Shown here in pieces: positions 7,571-15,031 of a stretch of 19,038 nucleotides of DNA. Each line of letters opens with the position of its first letter. The first letter of the stretch is position 1. The position numbers and the translations under genes were made by a program. The notes below the pieces were generated by a model. The model saw nothing but the letters and a program-made list of their open reading frames with translations. It had not been told where the DNA came from and searched no databases. Origin of the DNA: Verrucomicrobia bacterium UBA6775 (GTDB taxonomy: Bacteria > Verrucomicrobiota > Verrucomicrobiia > Limisphaerales > UBA1096); assembly GCA_002453165.1 (NCBI GenBank), contig DKGH01000198.1, positions 1 through 19,038 on the forward strand, in the 5' to 3' direction.

Positions 7571-9018
7571 AATTCCCAAAACTAATTTTCGCCGCATCAC
7601 TGTTGCTCACCGGCCAAGCGCTTGGCCAAGCGGAAGAAGCCAAGGCCAACTGGCAAAACAGCATCGTCCTGCTCGACGTCACACGGAACAATTTCAACTT
7701 TCGCATCCCGTGGGATAAACGTGCGCAGTCTATTTCAAAATTTGGCGCCGTCATCGAGGGCAAGGAACTACTGACAACCGCCGCCGGCTTGGCCAATCAC
7801 ACCCTTGTACGAATCCAGAAAGGAGGGCGTGGCAAATGGACAAACGGCGAAGTACGATGGATTGACTATCAGGCAAATCTCGCCGTCATCGGCGTCGAGG
7901 ACGATACTTTTTGGGAAGGACTCGCCCCGGTGAGGTTTACTGACACTAAGAGCTTAAAGGAAAACCTGCAGGTGATACGCTGGCGCGGCGGCAACATCGA
8001 AAAACGGGCGGCAGAATTCAGTCGATTCTCCGTGGCGGATGCGAACTTCAACCAGGCACCCCGTATCGAGTTGAAAGCCAGTTCGGAAATTGAAGGCGCG
8101 GGTAAAGCCGAACTTATGGTTAGCAAAGACCAGGTAGTCGGACTCGTCGCGAGCAAAAGCGGGAGCACCTGCTCCGTGATCCCGGCAACGTTCATCACAG
8201 ACGTGCTTAAACTACGCAAGGCCGATCAGTATAAAGGATTAGGCTATTTTGATTTTATATGGCAACCAGCTTCCAACCCAGCCGTAACGGATTACTTCAA
8301 ATTGGACGGTAACCCGCGAGGCGTACTAGTGATTAAACCCGGCAAAAAATCCGTACTTAGACTTCACGACATCATTCTTGAAGTCGCAGGGTTCCCTATC
8401 GACATCCAAGGTGACTACCTCGATCCTGACTGCGGCCATGTCATCATGGAATATCTCGCCTGCAGAAACAAATGGGCCGGTGATATCTTGAAATTAAAGA
8501 TCTGGCGCGACGGCAAGGTGCAAGACATAGACTACAAACTTCCAAAAGCCGACTTTTCAGACAACCTCGTCATGGATCGGCCAAACGATGTCGAACCTAC
8601 CTACCTAATCGTAGGCGGCTTGGTTTTCGTGCCACTCTCAGCCGAATTTCTCAGCAGTTGGGGGGGCGACTGGCAGCGGAGCGCACCATTCCGGTTGGTC
8701 TTTTATAATAACCAAAAAGCGAAGAAGGATCAGAAATCACTCGTGGTTCTCTCGTTGGTATTGCCAGATTTTTACAACATTGGCTACCAGCAACGATCCT
8801 CACAAAACATCGTCATCGAAAAAGCTAACGGAAACTTGATCTCAACATTAGAAGACTTGGCCAAGGCGCTCGACAAGCCAAAAGACGGCTTCCATATCCT
8901 CGAGTTCAAAAAAGGCAGCTCACTGGGTAAAATCATCCTTGATGCCGAAAAACTCGAACAAGCCAACGACCGAATCTCACAACGCTATGGCATCCAAAGC
9001 CTGCAAAAGCTAAAATAA
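7567..9018 (+). CDS. Catalytically dead paralogue of the Deg protease (pseudoprotease), secreted
   Basis: This 483-residue protein is colinear with the preceding protease. It has a signal peptide (MKFPKLIFAASLLLTGQALGQA), a degenerate trypsin-like domain, a PDZ-like segment (VLRLHDIILEVAGFPI) and the shared GLVFVPLSAEFLSSWG region. Lined up by eye, all three triad positions have changed: His to A73 (LTTAAGL for MTNAHVV), Asp to N104 (QANLAVI for EADLAVL) and Ser to K180 (EGAGKAELMV for NPGNSGGPVF). It cannot be a serine protease of this type, yet the frame is intact, so it is a maintained gene and not a decaying one. The ATG overlaps the protease stop as ATGA, so the two are probably made in fixed ratio. 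A regulatory, scaffold or substrate-presenting partner of the protease is the natural inference. Its 3' end lies 3 bases from the convergent STAND gene. Confidence 0.88.
   Translation: MKFPKLIFAASLLLTGQALGQAEEAKANWQNSIVLLDVTRNNFNFRIPWDKRAQSISKFGAVIEGKELLTTAAGLANHTLVRIQKGGRGKWTNGEVRWIDYQANLAVIGVEDDTFWEGLAPVRFTDTKSLKENLQVIRWRGGNIEKRAAEFSRFSVADANFNQAPRIELKASSEIEGAGKAELMVSKDQVVGLVASKSGSTCSVIPATFITDVLKLRKADQYKGLGYFDFIWQPASNPAVTDYFKLDGNPRGVLVIKPGKKSVLRLHDIILEVAGFPIDIQGDYLDPDCGHVIMEYLACRNKWAGDILKLKIWRDGKVQDIDYKLPKADFSDNLVMDRPNDVEPTYLIVGGLVFVPLSAEFLSSWGGDWQRSAPFRLVFYNNQKAKKDQKSLVVLSLVLPDFYNIGYQQRSSQNIVIEKANGNLISTLEDLAKALDKPKDGFHILEFKKGSSLGKIILDAEKLEQANDRISQRYGIQSLQKLK
7612..7632. repeat. Palindromic repeat in the signal-peptide region of the pseudoprotease
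   Basis: A perfect CGCTTGGCCAAGCG (7619-7632) is preceded by GGCCAAG, so an AAGCGCTT palindrome overlaps it. The DNA encodes GQALGQA, again at the signal-peptide end as in the upstream protease. Looser core copies occur in the same gene at 7789-7796 and 8857-8864. Confidence 0.85.
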
Positions 9019-9021
9019 AAA

Positions 9022-12000
9022 TCACTCCACCGTAATCGCCAAAATGAGGGGCGCCTTGGTCGTGCACATGGATTCGATTTCAATGGTGGATACCACTTTT
9101 GATGGATTCGGATTGACCATCTCAAAATGATATAAATAACGACGAGAACCTGAGCCGGCTGCCGCCTCATTCGCAATTTGCTTGGCAACATTTAATGTCC
9201 CTGCGCCTTTTGAGCTAAATACTGATTGCCCAAATCCGTACCACCCTCCGACATCAATCTCATTTCGAACGGAAAATGTGGTTCTTGTGCCATTTTCGTA
9301 GATTAAATGGTATTTAATTACCGTAGAACCCCTTCCCGGAGAAGGCCCTACTCCCACGAGTGTATGGAGAGCCACTGCGCGATCAATTTTCTTTCCAACT
9401 TGAATGCCTTTAACCAGCCTCGGATAGTTGTTGTAATTAGATTCAAATCCTTGCATTTGAATGGCTCCACCTATTTCCATGGGAATGCCATTGATCTCAT
9501 TCAGCCCCTCGATTAATCCTTCGATATTGTCGCGCATTTGCATGCCGAATCCCAAGAAACGGGTCACATCATCCCCGAATTTTCTATTAAAAAAGCGACG
9601 CAAATCCAACTGGTTTACTCCTGATTTTTCACCCCGTTTTACAACTAACGGTTTTGCAAACCGAGACTGCGCATGTGTCAGAAGGGCAAAACCAAATAAA
9701 TCCATGTTCTCCCCTGAAACTATGGAGAACTTCGTAAGACATTCCAATTCACGCTTTGAGTTCATTCTGGCTTCAAATACTCTTGCCAATCCCAGCAACT
9801 CCAATCCTTTAAATGGCGAGCGACCAAATAATTCTTCATCGATCGCGGGGCTATTCACAAATTGTTTTGCTGCTGACATGAATATTTCTTCCGCCGAGTC
9901 TAAATTGCCAGTTTCTAGCATCAGAAAACCCAACGCCACAGAGGTATCTCCCACTGAAGATTGAAACGGGAATCGCACGCCGAAATCTCGAACCTCTAAA
10001 AGACTATGAGGTTCTAGTGTGTGAGGAAAAAAAGACGCCCCTTCCGGAATCAATACATCCCGCCCGTTTTCGGATAAATCTTTTAACACTCCGCTTGTAA
10101 CTGATTCGGCTATAAGACAAAGCTTTAATGAATTATCTTTAGGTAATCCGTTTTGCAAATCAGTAGCGATTTCATTTTTAGTCAGCACTCTGTTCCAGAC
10201 GGACAACCGAGCGAAATCCCCCCTGAAATGACCCCCAAATATTCGCGATTTTCCTATTATATACTCTCCAGCTATTTCATCGCGTATATCTATATTATCA
10301 TCAATTTTTTCAACCCTAATCAGCTTGCCATTCATGTAGCCCCGAGTTTCGCGGTTTAGCTCGTCAACCGTTATCGCTACGTGCGTCCATTCACGTTCAA
10401 TTGAAGATGATCCATCAAATCGCATTACGTTTTTGAACCTGAACTGCAACGGAGCGTTGTTTTGCTGGTATAATGAAACCCCGGACATTACGTCGGACTC
10501 ATTGGAAAACAATACCTGCATCGAGCCTAAATTTCCCACGAACCTGGGGCGATACCAAATTGAATAAGTAACACCTCCGTCAGTTATTTCATCTTTCGTA
10601 ATGCTAAATTTCGCATTTTCAGAAAAACTCAACCCACCCCTAGATTTCAATGAATCAATATGGTTGGTTAATGAATCCAATGGCACGCCTAATACTGAGC
10701 ATCCCAGCACGGCTTTAGAGATGAGTTTTATATTAGAAGATGATGACGCTGCGTCCCGCAACTTTCCAGCCAACTGTCTGCATTGGGCTATATTTTCGCT
10801 TCTGAGTGATGCTGCCAGCTTTGACAACAAAGATTCCGATGCGTTGTCCGTAAATTGATAGTTTGAAAGCGAATTGGATTCAGCTTTTTGAATAAGAGTT
10901 CCAACTCTCTCTTTAAGTTTGATTTGCAAGTCCTTAATCTGAGTCGAATCACTTTGGGCATTCGACCCATCTGGCGTAATTTCAATCCCTGGTGACCATA
11001 AAGCATAATCCAACATTTCTTGTATACTGCTTGCTACTGATCCATTTTCAAAAACACTCAATTCCCGGTTGTTATTTACAAAAACAATCTTCTCTTCATT
11101 TGCGGAAAGCAAATATCGGGCACCCCCTAACTGTTTCAAGGCATAGGGCACAGCCAGCTTCGCCAAATTGGAAAGATTTATTTGTTCAAATTGACCACGA
11201 GAATTCAGCATGATTGCAGAATTTGCATTTGGGTTAATCAGAAAGTCCAACACCGAATAATCTGCCGGAATTTGATGCGTTTTTTGAAGTCCAGGCAGTT
11301 CGGTAACTGACAATGATTTCCCCTTTTGGTCCTGCGTCATGTACAAAACTGCAGAATAATCATGCAATAGATGAGCTTCAAAAATCTCATTCTTAATTTG
11401 ATGCTCGCATGTCAATATAAAGTCCTCTTCGTCCAATTTGGAAAGGGCGTCGGAACTAATTAGTAACAATTGATTTTCATTAGGTATTGGGTGAACTTCA
11501 AACACTGAATTCTGCAATTGAATTGACCGAGACTGCTTCAAGCCATTTTTACAGTCTATTTCCGCGAATTCCCCAACTACATTTGAATAATAAAGAATTC
11601 CCTCTTTGCTCCATTGTAACATTTTAGCAGGGTATTTCATTTTCAACCTATCTGCTTTTTGCTGACTCTCCAATGAAAGGACATTTAATGTATAATCAGC
11701 CGCAACTGCAGCCAATTTCTTCCCGTCTTGGGACAAACTAAAATGAGTCCATTCACCCTTAACCTCCTCCCCTCCTCCGTCAACTGCTAACACTGTAATT
11801 TCTCCTATTTGATTTAGTATAGCGACTTTACTGTTGTCAGAACTCCAATCTATGGACTTAGCACTTGTTGACAGATTGAAAGTCGACTGGATCCGATCTT
11901 CATTGAGATTTGCAAGGTAACAAAACCCATCTAATCTTGAGGCGATCAACCATTGTTGGTTAGGACTTACGGAGTACATCCACTCATCTACTGAGTTGTT

Positions 12001-15000
12001 ATGAAAATTGCTATTCCCTGCAATGGACTGTTTCTTTACCTTCGTTTTCAAGGCGTACAGATGCGCTGTACCTATATTATCACCCACATACAAGCGATCT
12101 TCCCTCCCGGGGATGAATTTTAGGTAATTGACATCGTTATTCATTTCTAAACGATGAATTTCCGCTCCGGAATCCTCCAGGTCCAGGATGCGGATTAATC
12201 TGTTGTTATATGCAACTGCCAAATACCTCTCATTTGTTGAAAAATCCATCCTGCTCACACTTTCGCCTTCACCTTTCAAGTTTAAATATGGTTCCAAAGA
12301 CTCCCCCCCGTAAATACCAAGATCCCCGTTGGGGCGACTTAGCGCCAAAAAACGACACGCACTGGAAAATTCAAAAACTTTATAATCTTTGGTATCGGTT
12401 AATTCAAATTTCGATACGGAACCATCCTCCAATGAAACAGAATTAAAGGGTTCTGTGTTGTCTTCATTGGACTTTCGGATCAATATATATCCCTGCTTCG
12501 GAGCTTCCCTTGCTGTGATTGAAGCTGCGTTGAATTGCATTGAATCCACAACAGGCATCCATGATTCGGTTGAAAAAATCGTTAATGTTCTGAGAACCAC
12601 CACCACAAGATGTTTTCCATCTTTTGTAAAAAACGTCTGACTTCTGTTCCCCTGTCGTTCTTTCATGGGGTGTCGGTTAACTAGGGTCTTTTTCTTTTCA
12701 AAATCATATACCTCCACCACATTATTGGCCATCAAACTGAAAACGGTGGCAATAATAGGCTTGTTCGGGTGGAAATCTTTGGAGCAGGCAAAATACCCAT
12801 CAGTGGGATTGTCTGCCCCCTTTAATGCCTCGCCCACCCGTTCGCCGGTGGATACATCCCATACTACGGAACCATTACGCCAAGAATTTACCGCTATAAA
12901 CTTCCCATCCGCGCTGAGTGCTGCAGAATGTATATTCATTTCTTCCGGAATTTCTATCATTTCCAGTGAATTCACATTTTGAACTGTAATCCCGCGATGG
13001 TTAACAGGATCGCCTTGCGATGCAGCCCAACTTGTGGCCGCAATCCAATTACCGTCTCGACTTACAGCGAAGCCATCCCCTCTGGGCCACGTTATCCCAT
13101 TTACTTTAATTCGGCTGATCAACAACGGCGTGCTTTTTAAGTGTTCCCCAATAATCCCGGCTAATTGTTTCTCGGCTCGGGGTATATTTTTTACACTCTT
13201 GGCTGCGTCATTCAGCCAAGCGAGAGCGACACCATCTTTTTTATCCTGAAGGTTTTTGGAATAATTCAGGACGCTGCGGCCGGCCAGGTCGATTAGGGAT
13301 TCCTCGGCTCTGAACTTAGAATCGCCCGCAAGCTTGGCCAAGCGCTTGGCTTCGTCGGCGTTCTTTTCAGCTTCGGCCTTGGCTGTCTCGGCTTCTATAG
13401 CATTTTGTTGGGCCTGTTCCCGGGCATTTAGGGCGAAGACGGTGGCCACCATTGCCAAGACTGCGGCCAAGCCAACGACAGCGGCGAGTTTTTTAAGTTT
13501 GCCGGCAGAACGCGTCTGCTCTTCTGCCCGTTCCTGCTCGGCCCTAGCCAAGCGCTTGGCCTGTTCGAGTTCGCGTTGGCGAACCTCCTCTTTTTCCTTT
13601 TCGATTCTCTGCTTGGCCTCGGCACTTTCATCCAAAAAACGGATCGCCTGGTCGTACTCGGGGTGATAACGCCCACCCCATGCTTCGGTTGGTTGGCTTT
13701 CGTCCCTCCACGACAGCGCAATTTGCAGATCGGGATCGTGATAGAGGCCGGCCTTGCCGTCGGTGTGCAGTTGAGCGGTCTCAGCCAAGCGGATAAATAT
13801 GCGAGCTGATTGCGATTCAGTTTCCACCCACTGACGAAGATTTACCCAGACTCGCATGAGGCTTTCATGGGAAATATCGATGACGGTGTCGCCTTCAAGC
13901 ATCACCTCGACCGGTGGCATGATGAAGGTGCGGCCCGGCTTGCGGAAGCGCTCGACGATGGCCTTGAGCACATCGAGATCGACTCCGATGATCTCGGAAA
14001 GATCAGCTAAGCGTGTAGGCCTGCGAATGCCTCGATTGTCGCCGCCTCTTTCGGTAAGTGCCTGAAATAATTTTTGCGTGGCTAGTTTTTCACTTTCGCT
14101 GCCGGATTCCTCCAGCACCTCGTCGGCGTGCTGCGATAATGCCCCTTCCATGCCGCCGATGTTTTCGTAGTGCTGAAGGTCAAGGGAATCGTCGGGGTCA
14201 CGGTTTTCCACCCACTTGTCCCACATGCGCATGAGGGCGTGCTGGAGGATGGGCAGTTGGTCGGGATCGTTCCCGAAATCGTTGAGAAGTTTTTGCGTAA
14301 GGCGCGGTGCGATTTCACCACCGGCGACTTTGATCGGGCCCTCAATCGCGGTGCGGCGCTGATCGCGCTTAAGTCGGGGCACAAGGTATTCCCCTTCGTT
14401 GACGGATTCCGTGAGGTCAGGGAATTGGGCGCAATCACCGATGTAATCGGAGCGCATGGTGATGGCCACGTAGATGGGGATTTCCGATTGTCTTGACGCC
14501 TCGAGCAGCAGTTTGACGAAAGCGGCGGCCTGCTCATCCTGCGACTGCCCGGAACGGCTGAAACGAAACAACTCTTCAAACTGATCCACCACAATCAGCA
14601 GATTGGCGCCCTCCTCGATCTCCGACTGCTTGATCGCTTCCACAAGCCCGAGCCCACTCCGTTTGAGTGTGGCTTGAAGGTGAAAGATGGCTTCGTCTTC
14701 CTCGAAGTCATAAAGGTCCATCTCAAACAAAGCCTTGGCCAGGTTTTGCACGGGGTTGCCTCCGGGACGCATGACACCGATTTCCCAGTGGGAACCGGCC
14801 GAGGTCATCGCGCCGCCCTCGAGTGCTGGCAGCATCCCGGCTCGGACGAGTGATGATTTACCACTACCGGAGGCGCCGAGCACGGAGAGGAATCGGTACT
14901 GCCGCAGCCGGGACAACAGTTCGTTTACCTGCTCTTCGCGCCCGAAAAACAGGTAGTCTTCCTCGGTGAGAAAGGCGCGAAGGCCGGGGAATGGATTGAA

Positions 15001-15018
15001 TTTCGGATCGATACCCAT
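9022..15018 (-). CDS. Giant nSTAND1 ATPase with transmembrane helix, WD40-like, LamG-like and C-terminal sandwich domains
   Basis: This protein has 1998 residues. It opens with NPFPGLRAF...FFGRE, the entry motif of nSTAND1 NTPases. Walker A is GASGSGKS (48-55) and Walker B is LLIVVDQFEELF (140-151), followed by TMRSDYIG (187-194). A winged-helix-like segment (GIRRPTRLADLSEIIG) and a charged coiled coil (about 465-505) lead to one hydrophobic helix (about 506-527) with KLKK on its N side. Diverged WD40-like beta repeats cover about 640-1325 (for example GKFIAVNSWRNGSVVWD). A LamG/concanavalin-like fold (about 1466-1622, with EWTHVAITVD) follows, then a TPR-like stretch and, near 1837-1998, a beta-rich domain with YHLIYENGTRTTFSVR. 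STAND ATPases are ATP-switched oligomerising sensors. With the TIR gene 13 bases upstream, this is the probable sensor half of a two-gene system. N-inside topology would place the sensor outside the membrane. The ligand is unknown. Confidence 0.9.
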   Translation of the reverse strand: MGIDPKFNPFPGLRAFLTEEDYLFFGREEQVNELLSRLRQYRFLSVLGASGSGKSSLVRAGMLPALEGGAMTSAGSHWEIGVMRPGGNPVQNLAKALFEMDLYDFEEDEAIFHLQATLKRSGLGLVEAIKQSEIEEGANLLIVVDQFEELFRFSRSGQSQDEQAAAFVKLLLEASRQSEIPIYVAITMRSDYIGDCAQFPDLTESVNEGEYLVPRLKRDQRRTAIEGPIKVAGGEIAPRLTQKLLNDFGNDPDQLPILQHALMRMWDKWVENRDPDDSLDLQHYENIGGMEGALSQHADEVLEESGSESEKLATQKLFQALTERGGDNRGIRRPTRLADLSEIIGVDLDVLKAIVERFRKPGRTFIMPPVEVMLEGDTVIDISHESLMRVWVNLRQWVETESQSARIFIRLAETAQLHTDGKAGLYHDPDLQIALSWRDESQPTEAWGGRYHPEYDQAIRFLDESAEAKQRIEKEKEEVRQRELEQAKRLARAEQERAEEQTRSAGKLKKLAAVVGLAAVLAMVATVFALNAREQAQQNAIEAETAKAEAEKNADEAKRLAKLAGDSKFRAEESLIDLAGRSVLNYSKNLQDKKDGVALAWLNDAAKSVKNIPRAEKQLAGIIGEHLKSTPLLISRIKVNGITWPRGDGFAVSRDGNWIAATSWAASQGDPVNHRGITVQNVNSLEMIEIPEEMNIHSAALSADGKFIAVNSWRNGSVVWDVSTGERVGEALKGADNPTDGYFACSKDFHPNKPIIATVFSLMANNVVEVYDFEKKKTLVNRHPMKERQGNRSQTFFTKDGKHLVVVVLRTLTIFSTESWMPVVDSMQFNAASITAREAPKQGYILIRKSNEDNTEPFNSVSLEDGSVSKFELTDTKDYKVFEFSSACRFLALSRPNGDLGIYGGESLEPYLNLKGEGESVSRMDFSTNERYLAVAYNNRLIRILDLEDSGAEIHRLEMNNDVNYLKFIPGREDRLYVGDNIGTAHLYALKTKVKKQSIAGNSNFHNNSVDEWMYSVSPNQQWLIASRLDGFCYLANLNEDRIQSTFNLSTSAKSIDWSSDNSKVAILNQIGEITVLAVDGGGEEVKGEWTHFSLSQDGKKLAAVAADYTLNVLSLESQQKADRLKMKYPAKMLQWSKEGILYYSNVVGEFAEIDCKNGLKQSRSIQLQNSVFEVHPIPNENQLLLISSDALSKLDEEDFILTCEHQIKNEIFEAHLLHDYSAVLYMTQDQKGKSLSVTELPGLQKTHQIPADYSVLDFLINPNANSAIMLNSRGQFEQINLSNLAKLAVPYALKQLGGARYLLSANEEKIVFVNNNRELSVFENGSVASSIQEMLDYALWSPGIEITPDGSNAQSDSTQIKDLQIKLKERVGTLIQKAESNSLSNYQFTDNASESLLSKLAASLRSENIAQCRQLAGKLRDAASSSSNIKLISKAVLGCSVLGVPLDSLTNHIDSLKSRGGLSFSENAKFSITKDEITDGGVTYSIWYRPRFVGNLGSMQVLFSNESDVMSGVSLYQQNNAPLQFRFKNVMRFDGSSSIEREWTHVAITVDELNRETRGYMNGKLIRVEKIDDNIDIRDEIAGEYIIGKSRIFGGHFRGDFARLSVWNRVLTKNEIATDLQNGLPKDNSLKLCLIAESVTSGVLKDLSENGRDVLIPEGASFFPHTLEPHSLLEVRDFGVRFPFQSSVGDTSVALGFLMLETGNLDSAEEIFMSAAKQFVNSPAIDEELFGRSPFKGLELLGLARVFEARMNSKRELECLTKFSIVSGENMDLFGFALLTHAQSRFAKPLVVKRGEKSGVNQLDLRRFFNRKFGDDVTRFLGFGMQMRDNIEGLIEGLNEINGIPMEIGGAIQMQGFESNYNNYPRLVKGIQVGKKIDRAVALHTLVGVGPSPGRGSTVIKYHLIYENGTRTTFSVRNEIDVGGWYGFGQSVFSSKGAGTLNVAKQIANEAAAGSGSRRYLYHFEMVNPNPSKVVSTIEIESMCTTKAPLILAITVE
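13332..13350. repeat. Palindromic repeat in the STAND coiled-coil coding region
   Basis: TTGGCCAA (13334-13341) and AAGCGCTT (13340-13347) overlap. On the coding strand they give the AKRLAK run just after the transmembrane helix. No core copy was found from here down to 9022 in the AT-rich part of the same gene. Confidence 0.75.
13547..13560. repeat. Phase-shifted palindrome GCCAAGCGCTTGGC in the STAND gene
   Basis: This 14-base palindrome is centred on AAGCGCTT, the other symmetry centre of the repeat chain. It encodes AKRLA in the coiled coil just before the transmembrane helix. Confidence 0.7.
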
Positions 15019-15031
15019 GGCGTGTACTTGC

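Noticed and set aside
10153..10359. Small plus-strand frame opposite the STAND gene, and similar ones at 9461-9964 and 12210-12640
   Set aside because: These are shadows of the long minus-strand gene, with no start signals or recognisable protein features.
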